Assembly: GCF_008923365.1 (NCBI RefSeq)
Contig: NZ_WBMR01000003.1
Coordinates: forward strand, 90,278-154,277
Origin: Actinomadura montaniterrae
GTDB lineage: Bacteria; Actinomycetota; Actinomycetes; Streptosporangiales; Streptosporangiaceae
DNA length: 64,000 bases
Direction of reading: 5' to 3'
Shown here in pieces: positions 46,750-57,229 of the stretch; position 1 is the stretch's first letter, and each line of letters begins with the position of its first letter. The notes beneath the pieces are model-generated. The model did no database searches, was not told the origin of the DNA, and saw nothing but the letters and a program-made list of their open reading frames with translations. The position numbers were made by a program, and so were the translations under genes.

Positions 46750-47470
46750 CCGACGTTACACGCTGGCAGGTGACTATGCAGGTCGCTTGAATGGGCGGAT
46801 CCGGGAGTTGCCGTGCAGCGCTTCTCATAGCGCGCGAGCGACCCCAAGTCCGTTCTTGCAGACAGTGGAGATGTTGCCGTGGATGGCCAGGAACGTAACG
46901 GCTCCGTGCAGGGTGCGGAACCTGCCGGCTGTTTTGGTCTTGATCCCGACATGCGGACGGCGTGCTCGGCGGTGTTGTTGGAGAAGGCGACGGTGAAATC
47001 GCGGTGAAACGCAAGAACTCCTCGCGGCGGTCCCGTAGCCGCAGAGCGAGGTTGCGGGCCCGGCTGTGTCTCCCGGGCCGGGATGGATGGGCGGTCAAGT
47101 GCCCGATTGACCAGCTCATCCCAGCGTCCGCGCAGGTCATCGGCTTCGAAGCCGGGCAGCCGGGTGTGTCATTTGCGCTGCCAGGCGCCGGACTGCCGGT
47201 GAGCGTCACCGAGCAGGCCGATCATCTCAGCCGCTTAGCCGTCATCACGGGCGACGGCGTCGAACTCGGCGATCGCGTCCGGTTCCCGTACCGCATGGGC
47301 GTTACACAGCGCGTGCACACCCGGTGAGGCTGTCATATCCGGCGTATGCATCATGGACGGCGACCCCGGTGAAGCGCGGCAGGATCCCGAACGCCGTACG
47401 GCTCGCCGCCACGAACGACCTGCGGCTGTCGGTCTGGCCGCCGGCTCAACACGCCAGCCCGGGCGCCGCC
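46750..47470 (-). pseudogene. IS66-family transposase remnant
   Basis: The minus strand shows, in broken frames, FGILPRFTGVAVHDAYAGYD, GVHALCNAHAVRE, then NLALRLRDRREEFLRF, FSNNTAEHAVRM and RSAARQLPDPPIQAT. These correspond to the IS66 motifs ILPxYTGVAVHDAW, CCAHALRE, LRDHRDEVLRF and FSNNxAERDVRM. At least four frame changes occur. It ends within 20 bases of the SRPBCC gene. Confidence 0.75.
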
Positions 47471-47487
47471 GAACGGACGGTGTATGC

Positions 47488-47994
47488 CTAGCGCCTGTCG
47501 GTGTGGAGGTTGGGGGTCGTCTCCAGATACGCCTTGAGGCGCCGCAGTGTGGCGGCGATGTTGGTGTCGTTGGCGTCGGCACGGTCGGCGACGCCGGTGA
47601 TCAGGATGCCGAACGGGAGGAACCAGGTCGGCACACGCAGCCAGTTGGTCTCGGTGACCCTGCAGCCGTCCGCCGTGGGCTCGATGTCGTACTGCCAGCG
47701 CGAGATGGGGACGTTGAACGGCGCCGCCACCTCGTAGGCGAAGCGTCGGCCCGGTTCGGCGTCCGTAATGCTGCAGGTGGTGGACCAGCGACGCGGCCCG
47801 TTGCGGTTGTAGCCGCGGAAGCGGGCGCCGACGGCGGGCCCCGTGGCGCCGTCCAGCCAGCGGGAGCTGTGGGTCTCCTCGGCGAGGAGGGCCATGGACG
47901 GCGGATCGCTGATGACGCGGTAGACCTCGTCCGGCGTCGCTCCGATGGTGACCGTGCCCGTCGCGGCGGGCTCTGGGAATCGCGGTATGCGCAT
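47488..47994 (-). CDS. SRPBCC-family (START-like) protein
   Basis: A 168-residue protein with ATG 47994 and ribosome-binding site AGGAGG about ten bases upstream. It has the helix-grip pattern of polyketide cyclase/dehydrase or lipid-transport proteins: IGATPDEVYRVISDPPSMAL, RFRGYNRNGPRRWSTTCSIT, EPGRRFAYEVAAPFNVPISR and GCRVTETNWLRVPTWFL. Members bind a hydrophobic ligand or act as cyclases or coenzyme-Q-like binding proteins; the ligand is unknown. No pathway neighbours. Confidence 0.85.
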   Translation of the reverse strand: MRIPRFPEPAATGTVTIGATPDEVYRVISDPPSMALLAEETHSSRWLDGATGPAVGARFRGYNRNGPRRWSTTCSITDAEPGRRFAYEVAAPFNVPISRWQYDIEPTADGCRVTETNWLRVPTWFLPFGILITGVADRADANDTNIAATLRRLKAYLETTPNLHTDRR

Positions 47995-48215
47995 CAGGTA
48001 TCAACCTCCTGGGTGCGGAATCCGCTCCGAAAGGCCTCTAACGCCCTGTAGGTGAGCGTCTTGTGCCGCCTACCGTCCGGGCGAAGGGCATCACGGCCAC
48101 CCCGGTCTGCTTCTGGAGAGAGTTTGCCGTGTGGGTGCTCGATTGTCTGTGCGATGCGGGTCGATCAGCAGCGGCCCGTCACGGTTCCGGTGGTACGCGT
48201 TCACCCGCGTCGGAG

Positions 48216-50273
48216 TCAGGACGTGGCGAATACGCCTCCGACCAGGTGGTAGATGTACGCGACCGTCATGAACGAGGCGGCGCACAAGGTGTGGGCGGTG
48301 TAGGCGATGCGGCTGGGCAGGCGCCACCAGCGGCGCAGCCAGGCGATGATGCTGCAGATGGCCAGGCCGGCCGTGAGAACGAAGGCCGACGAGGATGCGA
48401 GCAGGCCCGCCGTCAGCAGCGGCGAGCCGAGGAAGATCGCGTCTCCGGCGTTGTTGGAGTCGAGGATGAACAGCCAGGCGAGGACGGCCACGAAGACCAG
48501 CACGAGGGCGCTGGTCAGCCAGGCCAGCCACCATGCGGACGGATGGTCGGCGCGGCGTTTCCGCAGCCGCCGGACGAGCGCGACGATCGGGACGCCCGCG
48601 AACGACAGCAGGAAGGCGGTCAACCCGGCGTACACCAGGACCTGATGCAGCACCGGTGAGGAGAGCCCGTCACGGCGTTCGAAGGCGGATGCCTCCTCGG
48701 TGTGGCCGCCGGCCAACCGGCCGTGCCCGTCGAAGGCGATGCGTTCCTGGCCGCCGCGCTCGGCGAACAGACCGACCCCGATCTGCGTCCAGTCCTGCTC
48801 GGGCTTGTCGGGATCGGGTGACAGCCCGGTGGTGTGCAGCGTCCCGTCGCCGGTCGCCTCGACGGTCACCGGATTGAACAGCGTGCTGAAGCTCAGCAGG
48901 TCGCCGCGTCTCCGGCTCGGCACGTAGGTGCCTGCGTACTTCGAGGCGTCTGCCCTGATGGGCCGGGACGGCGCGGATCGCCGTGCCGGGAAGTAGCGGT
49001 CGACGAGGCGGTCGACGAGGCGTTCGGCGAGGACGGTCCCCTTCCCCATCGACGTGCCCTCGCCGTTGTAGACGACGTAGATGCCCACTCCGTCGTCCGG
49101 CAGCAGCGCCATGATCTGATGGAAGCCGGTGACGTCTCCACCCTTGACGAGCCGCCGGCGGCCGTTGCGCGGCCATTCCTCCAGCCCGTAGCCCATGCCG
49201 GGCAGTCGGGGGTCCTGGGCGTATTGCCTGGCCTGCATACGCACGGCCGCGTCCTTCCCGAGCAGCGGGTCATGGCGCAGCTGGGCGATCATGTATCGGC
49301 CCATGTCCGCCGCGGTGGTGACCGGTCCGACGCCGGACGGTGCGGCACCGTAGTAGCGCCGGTAGGCGGTGAACCCGTCGCCGTCGGGACGGTAGCCCTT
49401 GGCGAGCGCGGCGTCGATCGCGAGCGGGCGCCGCAGTGCGAACGTCGTGCCGCTCATGCCCAGCGGGGCCAGGAGTTCGCGCTGCACGTACTGGTCGAAC
49501 GGCTGGCCGGAGACCACTTCCACGAGGTATCCGGCGAGCGTGTAGGCGTAGTTGTCGTAGGCGACCAGCGTGCCGGGCGGGCGCACTCGGTCCGGCCGGT
49601 CCTCGGCGAGATCGGCCAGCCGCGGGACATTGTCCGGGTCTCCCCAGGACCGGCCGAGCACATCGTCCTCGAACCCCGCGGTGTGGGTGAGGAGATCGCG
49701 GACCCGAACCGGGCGTCCCGGAGCCCCGGTGACCTTGAAGCGGCGCAGATAGGTGTTGACGTCGGCGTTCAGGTCGATCCGCCCCTCTCCAGCCAGCTTC
49801 AGCACCGCGTTGGCGGTGATGGTCTTGGCCAGCGAGCCGGTGAAGAACTCGGTGCGCTCGGCGCTCACCGGCACGCGCCGGCCGACGTCGGCGAGCCCAT
49901 ATCCCTTGCTGAACACCGTCCTGCCGCCCGCGACGACGGTGACGGCCGCTCCGGGGATCTTCTCCTCGGCGAGTTGATTCGGCACGATGGTGTCGACCAG
50001 CGAGCCGACGTCCCGCATGTCCGGCGCGGAGGGCGGGGACGCAGCCGCTGGGGTGAGCGGGCCCAGGGCCATACCGAGCGCGAGCGGCAGGGCCGTCCAC
50101 CGGACGAGGAATCTCGGCCGCTTCGCCGCCCCTCTCCCATGTTCGTGAGCCTGGACACTATGAGTACCTGTCCTGTGCACTGCCAGGCTCTGTGCGCGCG
50201 GCGGCCCGGCCGCTGAGGCAACGCCTTCGGACGTCAGGCCGGACAGGGCGGCGCGCAGGAGTGCGCCCTTCAC
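48216..50273 (-). CDS. Serine hydrolase (beta-lactamase/penicillin-binding fold) with C-terminal membrane helices
   Basis: About 685 residues from GTG 50273, which overlaps the stop of the 51-aa gene (GTGA). A signal-like helix (FLVRWTALPLALGMALGPLT) precedes the catalytic domain with SxxK in FFTGSLAKTITANAVLK, YxN in VAYDNYAYTLAGYLVE and a KGG-type third motif in LVKGGDVTGFHQIMALLPDD. A beta domain follows, and three or four membrane helices form the C-terminus (VLVYAGLTAFLLSFAGVPIV, LTSALVLVFVAVLAWLFIL). Such proteins are D-Ala-D-Ala carboxypeptidase, esterase or peptidase-like; substrate unknown. The first 80 residues may be over-predicted. Confidence 0.8.
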   Translation of the reverse strand: MKGALLRAALSGLTSEGVASAAGPPRAQSLAVHRTGTHSVQAHEHGRGAAKRPRFLVRWTALPLALGMALGPLTPAAASPPSAPDMRDVGSLVDTIVPNQLAEEKIPGAAVTVVAGGRTVFSKGYGLADVGRRVPVSAERTEFFTGSLAKTITANAVLKLAGEGRIDLNADVNTYLRRFKVTGAPGRPVRVRDLLTHTAGFEDDVLGRSWGDPDNVPRLADLAEDRPDRVRPPGTLVAYDNYAYTLAGYLVEVVSGQPFDQYVQRELLAPLGMSGTTFALRRPLAIDAALAKGYRPDGDGFTAYRRYYGAAPSGVGPVTTAADMGRYMIAQLRHDPLLGKDAAVRMQARQYAQDPRLPGMGYGLEEWPRNGRRRLVKGGDVTGFHQIMALLPDDGVGIYVVYNGEGTSMGKGTVLAERLVDRLVDRYFPARRSAPSRPIRADASKYAGTYVPSRRRGDLLSFSTLFNPVTVEATGDGTLHTTGLSPDPDKPEQDWTQIGVGLFAERGGQERIAFDGHGRLAGGHTEEASAFERRDGLSSPVLHQVLVYAGLTAFLLSFAGVPIVALVRRLRKRRADHPSAWWLAWLTSALVLVFVAVLAWLFILDSNNAGDAIFLGSPLLTAGLLASSSAFVLTAGLAICSIIAWLRRWWRLPSRIAYTAHTLCAASFMTVAYIYHLVGGVFATS

Positions 50274-50425
50274 GATGTCCAGCCGCGTCGGGCGATGAGC
50301 CAGCCGATACTGGAGCCGAGCAACGCCACAGTGCCGGCCACGATCACGAACTCCCTGAGGCCGCCAAGGTCGAGCACGCCGAGGACGATGAACGCCATGC
50401 CAGCGAGGGCCAACCGGATGCACAT
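50270..50425 (-). CDS. 51-residue membrane protein (module copy 2)
   Basis: Same length (51 aa) and layout as 27968-28123: MCIRLALAGMAFIVLGVLDL, GGLREFVIVAGTVALLGSSI, GWLIARRG. ATG 50425 is preceded by GGAGGAGA. Its TGA overlaps the GTG of the serine-hydrolase gene, the same GTGA coupling as in copy 1. It is shorter than most annotation length cut-offs and easily missed. Function unknown; it might regulate or stabilise the membrane protein translated after it. Confidence 0.75.
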   Translation of the reverse strand: MCIRLALAGMAFIVLGVLDLGGLREFVIVAGTVALLGSSIGWLIARRGWTS

Positions 50426-50458
50426 GATCTCCTCCTGCCTTCCTTTGTAAGTACTCCC

Positions 50459-50477
50459 AGTACCCTCATAAGGTACT
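50459..50477. promoter_or_regulatory. TetR operator (copy 2) in the divergent promoter
   Basis: AGTACCCTCATAAGGTACT, a palindrome with AGTACC and GGTACT arms. It matches 28169-28187 in spacing (13 bases between half-site starts) and in the flanking AAGAGTCTCTTTA. It lies between the 51-aa gene and tetR, so the adjacent repressor probably controls both. Confidence 0.65.
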
Positions 50478-50555
50478 AAGAGTCTCTTTATTGCTCAAGT
50501 AGAATGTGCCCGCCAGCACCCTGCAAACCGATGACAAGTGATCGGAGGGGCATCG

Positions 50556-51182
50556 ATGCGAGCGGAGGGCATGCTCCCGGTGGAGAAGGCCGACGGCCCG
50601 GCACGGCGTCCACGGCGCCGCGCCACGGAAATCGACAGCGCTGTCCTGCAGGCCGCCATCGAGGAGTTGACCGAGCGGGGCTACGGCGGCTTCACGATGG
50701 ACCGGGTCGCCGCCCGCGCCGGCACGAACAAGACGGTGATCTACAGGCGCTGGCCCAGCCGCACTGCACTCGCCTTCGCCGCCTACAAGCAGATGGTCGG
50801 CCGTCCGCAAAGCCCACCCGACACCGGGGAACTCCGCTCCGACGTATTGGAGCTGCTCCGGTCCACCGCCGCCCGGATGAGTTCCTCCGCAGGGACCGAG
50901 ATCCTCCGCGGGCTGATGATGGACGCGCGCAGCGACCCTGGACTGTTGGCCGGCATACGCGACGAACTCGCCGAGGGGGAGCCGGGCGTGATGCTGGCCA
51001 TCCTGGCGCGAGCGGTCGCCCGCGGTGAGGCACGTCAGGAAGCCCTCGTCCCCCGCATCGCCACTCTCCCCATCGCCCTGCTTCGCAACGAGTACCTGAT
51101 GGGCGGCACCGCCCCCATCTCCGACCAGGCCCTCATCGAGATCATCGACCAGGTCTTCCTGCCTCTGGTCCGTCCCCGCTGA
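50556..51182 (+). CDS. TetR-family transcriptional regulator (module copy 2)
   Basis: A 208-residue repressor from ATG 50556 with GGAGGGG seven bases upstream. HTH: GYGGFTMDRVAARAGTNKTV then IYRRWPSRTALAFAAYKQMV. It shares long identical blocks with the TetR at 28263, including AILARAVARGEAR, PRIATLPIALLRNEYLM and DQVFLPLVRPR at the end. The arrangement of 51-aa gene, operator and tetR is the same as in copy 1, while the coupled downstream gene differs (serine hydrolase here, VC0807-like protein and glycoside hydrolase there). Confidence 0.9.
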   Translation: MRAEGMLPVEKADGPARRPRRRATEIDSAVLQAAIEELTERGYGGFTMDRVAARAGTNKTVIYRRWPSRTALAFAAYKQMVGRPQSPPDTGELRSDVLELLRSTAARMSSSAGTEILRGLMMDARSDPGLLAGIRDELAEGEPGVMLAILARAVARGEARQEALVPRIATLPIALLRNEYLMGGTAPISDQALIEIIDQVFLPLVRPR

Positions 51183-51383
51183 CTCATGCTCCCTGGGCCG
51201 GCGACCCGCCCGCCACAGGCCCGGTAGTGCACATCGCAGGTCATTCCGGACTGTCGGTACGGAGACCTGTGGCGCGGGCTGAATCGGCGGCGGGAACTGG
51301 AGGCTGCAAAGGCCGAGGTTGGCCCGGATGTCGTCCCCCGTACCAGAAAGTCCGGTTGGTGGGGACGACGAAGGGTGCCTCTG

Positions 51384-53164
51384 ATGGGTTCGGGAAAGCC
51401 CGCGCCGAAGGCCCGGGCGCGCATCGGCGGCTGGGGCGCGGCCGCCCTCATCACTCTGGCTCTTGCCGCGACACTGCTCGGCAGCGGCCAGATCGGCCAC
51501 GCCACCGAGGCGTCCGATGGCAGTGCCTGGTTGTGGAGCCGGACGGCAGGTGAGGTGGCGCGCGTCAATCCCGACAGCGGCCAGGTGGAGCAGCGCCGCG
51601 GCGTGACCGACGTGCCCGCGGCCATCGGGTGCAGGTCACCCAGAACGACGAGCATCTACTCATTCAGGATCTGGACACCGGCCGGGTGTCCTCCCTCGAC
51701 CTGAGCGGCCTGGGGCTGTCGGGACAGCTGGACGTCGGCCTGCGCGGTGACCCGCACCTGGCGATGACCGCCACCGCCGCCGCAGTGATCGACCGCGCCT
51801 CGGGCTCGGTGCGCGCTTTGGACCCCGCCACGCTTCGCCCGGTCGGACCGGTGCTGCAGTTGCCGGGCCCGCTGGCCGGTGGCGAGTTCGACGACGCCGG
51901 GCGGTTGTGGGTGGCGGTGCCCCAGCAGGGCACGGCCGCGGCGTTGACGGTCTCTGCCCGGGGTGCCGCGGTCACCTTCACCACCGAGGTCGCTGAGCCG
52001 GGCCGTGATCTCGGGCTGAGCGTGCTGGACCAGGGAGCGCTGGTCGTCGACCGCGGCGGGCGCGACCTGGTGGTCGCGACGCTCGGCGGCACCCGCCGCG
52101 TCACCGCGCCGGTGCCGCTGGCGGGCGCGCTGGTGCCCGAGCGCACGCATGGTGCGCTGGCCGCGATCACCGTCCCCGCCGCCGGCTCGGTGGTCACGCT
52201 GGGCGACGTGGGCAAGAGCGGTCCGGTCCTGTCCTTCCCGTTGCGCGATCCCGTCCAGGAGCCCGCCGTACCGTTCGCGGGCAAGGTGTACGTGCCGGTG
52301 AGGGAGACCGGGCAGGTCCACGTGTACGACCCGGCCGGACGGCAGACCGGTGTGCAGTCGATCCCGGCCGGACGCGGTGACCTGGAGTTGCAGGTCCGGG
52401 AGGGCAACCTGTTCATCAACGCACCGGGCAGCCCGGACGCTCGCGTCGTCGGATCCGACGGTCGGGCCAGAATCGTCGGCAAGTACCTCGGCAAGGCGGG
52501 GAAGGGTGGAGACCGTCCGGTCGTGCCGGTGGGCTGGGAGAAGGCTCCGCCGCTGGTGCCGGCACCGTCCATCGATCCGATCTTCCCCAACCCGTTCGAC
52601 CCGACTCCTTCGCACCGGGGGCCGGCGAAGCCCGAAACCCCGCCCGAACCCACTGGATCCAGAACCACCGCGCCCAAGGCCAGCTCTTCGGGTGGACGTC
52701 CCTCCGCGCCAAGACCCTCCACCAGACGGCCGAGCAGCAGACGGCCGAGCAGCAAGGCGCCTGCGAAGAAGCCGCCCCCGCCGGCGACGAAGCCCAAACC
52801 CAAGCCCACGCGCAACCCGTACACACCGCAGCAGGTCTGCAACATCGGGTCGGGCGGTGGCTACTACGTGCAGCGGTCGGTCTCATTCCATGGGGGGCGG
52901 GCCTACCTGCTCTACAGCAACAGCACCAAGAAGAACTGCGCGGTCACGATGAAGACCGCCAACGTCGGTAAGGGCACCAATGTTTGGGTTCAGCTGAAGA
53001 AGCAGAGCGGAGGCAGCCCCGCATACGACGGCGGCACCTTCAAGTACTACGCCGGGCCGGTGTATGTGGATGCACCCGGCATCTGCGTCAGCTTCTCTGG
53101 TGGCGCGTCCGCCGCGAGTGCATCAGCCGGGTGGGGCAACTGCAGATGCCCCTGGAAGGGATGA
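51384..53164 (+). pseudogene. Secreted beta-propeller protein with SapA-like C-terminal domain (one frameshift)
   Basis: ATG 51384 (AAGGG nine bases upstream) begins a membrane or signal helix (GGWGAAALITLALAATLLGS). Shift near 51630 separates GVTDVPAAIG from VQTVTQNDEHLLIQDLDTGR-like propeller blades (SGSVRALDPATLRPVGPVLQ, AGRQTGVQSIPAGRGDLELQ). A Pro/Ser/Lys-rich linker (residues about 360-440) precedes a domain of about 110 residues with YYVQRSVSFHGGRAYLLYSN, NCAVTMKT, FKYYAGPVYVDAPGICVSFS and paired Cys, which resembles spore-associated protein A. Its TGA overlaps the MoxR ATG. It heads a four-gene operon. Confidence 0.75.
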
Positions 53165-54155
53165 GCTTGAGCATCAGTACACCCGAGTCTGCCGCGGTCA
53201 CCGGCGAGGAGGCCATGCGGGCGGCCGATACCTTCGACCGGATGGCGGAGAGCGTGGGGACCGTGGCCCGCTCCGGCGACGGTGCGGCTGCTCCTCACCG
53301 CGTTCGCCACGGGCGGGCACGTGCTCCTGGAGGATCTGCCCGGCATGGGGAAGACCACGGTGGCCCGCGCGCTGGCGGCGGTGACCGGGGGGGACCGCAC
53401 GCCGCGTGCAGTGCACCCCGGACCTGTTGCCCTCCGACATCACCGGGGTGACGATCTTCGATGAGCGGACCCAGGAGTTCGAGTTCCATCCCGGTCCGGT
53501 TTTCGCCAACTTCGTCATGGTGGACGAGATCAACACGACCTCGCCCCGTACCCAGTCGGCGCTGCTGGAGGTGATGCAGGAGGGGCGGGTCACGGTGGAC
53601 GGGAAAGCGCATCCCGTGCCGGACCCGTTCCTGGTGGTGGCGACGCAGAATCCGGCCGATCTGGAGGGCACGTTCCCGCTCCCGGAAGCTCAGCTCGACC
53701 GTTTCCTGATGCGGCTCTCACTGGGCTACCCCGGTGAGGAAGCGGAGCTGTCGCTGATGCGCGGAGCGTCCATGGCCGCCCCCGAGGACCTGGCCTGCGT
53801 GCTCGACGGAGCGGAGATGTCGCGCTTGGCCGCCGCCGCCGACCGGATCATTTTCGCCGATCCGGTGTACCAGTACGTGCTCTAGCTGGCCCAGCGGACG
53901 CGTCGCCACCCGAGGCTGCGCGCCGGAGTGTCGATGCGCGCGTCGATCGCGCTGTGCCGGGCAGCGCGCATGTACGCGCTGGCCGACGGTCGCGTGTACG
54001 TCACCCCCGACGACATCAAGGACCTCGCCGGGCCCGTGTGGGGTCACCGGCTGGCGCCGTTCTCTCGCGCCTCCACCGCAGAGGAGAACACAGCGCTATT
54101 GGCCGAGGTCCTGGCCGAGGTTCCGGTACCGGGGCCGCACGGGAACCGGCCCTAG
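53161..54155 (+). pseudogene. MoxR-type AAA+ ATPase (two frameshifts and an amber codon)
   Basis: MoxR ATPases act as chaperones for metal-binding or wall-associated proteins. ATG 53161 overlaps the previous stop. [20 protein letters not shown] is followed by shifts near 53278 and 53400 that leave [29 protein letters not shown] (Walker A) in one frame and [40 protein letters not shown] (Walker B and sensor) in another. TAG at 53883-53885 interrupts VYQYVL-LAQRTRRHPRLRAG, after which the lid domain reads normally to 54155. In families like this, MoxR is followed by a DUF58 protein and a transglutaminase, as here. Confidence 0.85.
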
Positions 54156-54158
54156 CGG

Positions 54159-55292
54159 ATGGCGGGTCGCATGCCTCGGCCCACCCCCCGCGGCTGGGGG
54201 ATCCTCTCGTCCGGTGCCGTCCTGGCCGGTGGCGGCCTCGGCTACCTGGCACCAGGCGTGCTGGGCGCGCTCGCCTTCCCCACCGTCGCGCTGGCCGTGA
54301 TCCTTGCCCGGCCGCCGCGCGCTGCCCGGGTACACCGCCGCATCACGAACACGCGCGTACACGTCGGCGAGTCCGTCACCGTCATCATCGAGACGGACGT
54401 CGCGGACGCGGGTGGCGTGACGGCCGCCGAACGTGTGACCTCGCCCGCCGGCACGTACGACATTCCGTTGGGGAGAGTCCGGGCCCAACTCCGTTACGAA
54501 CTGTCCGCGCGGCAGCGGGGCGTGCTGGAAGTGGGCCCGCTCAGCCTGGTCCGCACCGACCCGCTGGGGCTCGCACGCGCCATCCGGCTGCTCGACGACC
54601 AGACCGTGCGGGTGCTCGTGCATCCCCGCCACCATGAGCTGGCCGTCCTCACCGCTGCCGGCGCCGGCGGCCGGGACGCCTCATCGGCCGTGACCCGGTC
54701 GATCGAAGGCGCCTTCGCGGGGTTGCGCGAGCACACACCCGGCGACGACGTCCGTCAGATCCACTGGCGCACTACGGCCCGCCGCGGGCGGCTGATGGTG
54801 CGCGAGCACGCCGTCTCTCCCCGGCCCGGCGTCACCGTGCTCGTCGACGACCGCCATGGCCAGGCGGAGCTGGACGACCTCGCGGAGGCGGCGGCCTCGA
54901 TCGTGTTGTCCGCCCGCGGGCTCCCGGTCGAACTGCGGCTGGCCAGTGGCGGGTATTCGCCCTCATCCGCCGGGGTCACCGCGCATCTGGACCTCCTCGC
55001 CGAGGCGGCGGCGCGGCCCGGCGCGGACTTCCAGGCCGCGTGCGCTCTGCTCCGTTCAGCCCCGACCGGGCGCGTGGTCGTCCTGTTGTCCGCCCGAGCT
55101 ACGCCGGCGGACACCGCGGCGGCGCTGGACGCTCTGGCCGCGCGGCGCGTCCTGTCGCTGGTCGCCCTGATCGGCCACTTCCGCGAAACCGATCATCCCC
55201 CCGCATCGACCGCCGGGGGGCGGATCCTGCAGGCCCACACCCCGGCGGCCTTCGCCACCGGCTGGAACCAGACCTGTTGGTGGACCACGTGA
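54159..55292 (+). CDS. DUF58 protein
   Basis: A 377-residue protein from ATG 54159, three bases after the MoxR stop. Two N-terminal hydrophobic helices (GAVLAGGGLGYLAPGVLGAL, FPTVALAVILARPP) anchor it. The DUF58 signature PGDDVRQIHWRTTARRGRLM, VREHA appears near residue 200, followed by a von Willebrand-like domain start GVTVLVDDRHG. It is the standard partner of MoxR ATPases and probably sits at the membrane. The gene is intact and its stop overlaps the transglutaminase start. Confidence 0.9.
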   Translation: MAGRMPRPTPRGWGILSSGAVLAGGGLGYLAPGVLGALAFPTVALAVILARPPRAARVHRRITNTRVHVGESVTVIIETDVADAGGVTAAERVTSPAGTYDIPLGRVRAQLRYELSARQRGVLEVGPLSLVRTDPLGLARAIRLLDDQTVRVLVHPRHHELAVLTAAGAGGRDASSAVTRSIEGAFAGLREHTPGDDVRQIHWRTTARRGRLMVREHAVSPRPGVTVLVDDRHGQAELDDLAEAAASIVLSARGLPVELRLASGGYSPSSAGVTAHLDLLAEAAARPGADFQAACALLRSAPTGRVVVLLSARATPADTAAALDALAARRVLSLVALIGHFRETDHPPASTAGGRILQAHTPAAFATGWNQTCWWTT

Positions 55293-57229
55293 ATCGGGGA
55301 CGCGCCGTCCTCGCCTCCGCCGCTGTGGCGGTGGCCGCGGCGGCGCCGGCGCCGTTGCTGGCCGCCGGCTACGAACGGTCGGCGCCGGTCACTGCCGTGC
55401 TGGTCAGTACGGCGATCGCGGCGGTGGCCGTCACCTCCGCGGCGCACCGGGTACTGCGCGGGCTGGGGCCCGTCGCGGTGCCGGCCGGCCTGCCCATGGC
55501 CGCGGTCGTGCTGGTCGCGCTGGCCGCCCGGGCCGATCAAGGAGCCGGTCCCCGCGGCGGTGGACGCGGTGCTCCACTCGGGAGCGCGCATCTTGACCAC
55601 GGGGCCACACCCCCTGGCGACCGTGGACCTGCTCGCGTTCCCGGTTCTGGCGATGTGGCTCGCCGGAGCGATCACGACGGTGTTGCGCCGCGACGGCCGC
55701 GTCCTTCCCGCCCTGCTCCCCGCCACGCCGGTACGCGCGGCCGATCCGCGCGGGCAGCGCGATCTTCCCGAGAAGCCGCGCGAGGTGCGCAATCCGCTGT
55801 CCTACCTGTCGGCGTGGTCGGCCGCCCCGGACGTGCCGCTGATGACGGTCTCGGGTCCGCGGACCACGCTGCGGTGGGTCGCGCTCGCGGATTTCACAGG
55901 ACCTGTCTGGCTGCCCGACAGCTCCTACCGTCCTGCCGGGCCGGACCTGCCTCCCCCCGAGGTGGTGCCGCCGCGGACGACGCGGACCACCGTGAAGGTC
56001 TCGGCCGGCGACCTGCCCGGCGACTGGCTGCCGGTCCCGGGCATCGCCACCCGGGTGGACGGCGTCGCGGTCGGCCACGACGCCGTCTCCGGCACACTGC
56101 TCTCCCTGGACGGCGCGGTCGCTGGCCATTCGTACACGGCTGCCGGAATGGTTCCCGACTGGAGCGGATGGAAGGGGACCCGGGCGGCGGCCGCCTCCGG
56201 TACCGGGTACGAGCGTTACCTTCGGTTGCCGCCGGGCGCGCCGGCGCGCCTGCGCGACATCGCCCAGGCGGCGGCGGGGAACGGCACCGCGCACCAGCGT
56301 GCCTCCCGGATCGCCGAGTACCTGCGAGATTCCTACACCTTCGAGCCGGGCGCCCCGGGCGGACACGGCTACGCCGAGCTCGCCGAGTTGCTGGTCCCGC
56401 CGGGACGCAAGGGCGGCGGCGCCACCTCCGAGCAGTTCGCCAGCGCGTTCGCGGTCCTCGCCCGGGCGGCCGGACTGCCGAGCCGGGTCGTGGTCGGGTT
56501 CGGGGCGGGCGGCGGCGGCAGCCGTGTGATCCGCACCGGTGACGCGGTGGCTTGGGGCGAGATCTACTTCGAGGGCCTGGGCTGGGTGCCCTACGACCCG
56601 AACCCGCGGAAGCGTTCGGAGGCGTCGGCGCGTCCGGGCTCGCAGGAGCGGGCGGGCCACGACGGGACATACCGCGGCGGCGAAACCTCCGACGCTACGG
56701 ACACTGGTGCACGCGGCGCCGTGCCACGGCTGTCAGGTGGTGAATACACTCTGCTGATCGACACCCAGCTGGGGCTGCTCGTCCTCTTGCTGCTGCTGAT
56801 GCCGTTGCTGCGTTTGCGTGGGGTGCGCAGATCGCGCAGGGGAACGGCGCGCGCATCCTCGCGGCCTGGGCAGAACTCCTAGTGGCGATGCGGCTCGCAG
56901 GCCACACCGTGCCCGCGTCCGCCACAACGGCAGAACTGACGGCGAGCCTCGCGGCGGCACTGCCGGACACCGATACTGGACGGCTGCGCACGTTGAGCCG
57001 GCTGGTGAACGCGGCGGGTTTCGGTGGTCCGGTCACACCGGACGACGCCTCGTTCACGTCCGAGCAGGTTCGCCTGCTGGCCACACGGCTGCGGCACTCC
57101 AGTTCACTGCCGCGCCGCCTGTCGTGGTGGGTGAACCCGCGAGCGGTGCTCTGGGCGGCTCGACCGTCCCGCCTGACGCGGGGAGAGCCCGTCACCGGGC
57201 TCCGCGGTCGGGTCAGCCGGCCCTCTTGA
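55289..57229 (+). pseudogene. Transglutaminase-fold membrane protein (TgpA-like), two frameshifts
   Basis: Starts at GTG 55289, overlapping the DUF58 stop. An N-terminal block of helices (AVLASAAVAVAAAAPAPLLA and others) is followed, after a shift near 55535, by RPIKEPVPAAVDAVLHSGAR, a beta-rich outer region and the transglutaminase-like core: ATSEQFASAFAVLARAAGLP, SRVVVGFGAG, AVAWGEIYFEGLGWVPYDPN. The Cys normally before EQFAS is Ser here, and the HAW His is absent. A transmembrane helix (QLGLLVLLLLLMPLLRL) and, after a shift near 56840, a cytoplasmic tail (LAAWAELLVAMRLAGHTVPA) close the protein at 57229. It may be a structural rather than catalytic member. Confidence 0.8.

Noticed and set aside
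48834..50216. 460-codon plus-strand frame opposite the serine hydrolase
   Set aside because: Antisense composition with no domain; the minus strand has SxxK, YxN and membrane helices.
38101..57229. Programmed frameshifting or stop-codon recoding as an explanation for the broken genes
   Set aside because: The shift sites share no slippery heptamer or downstream structure and fall at unrelated places; sequence error or decay is simpler.
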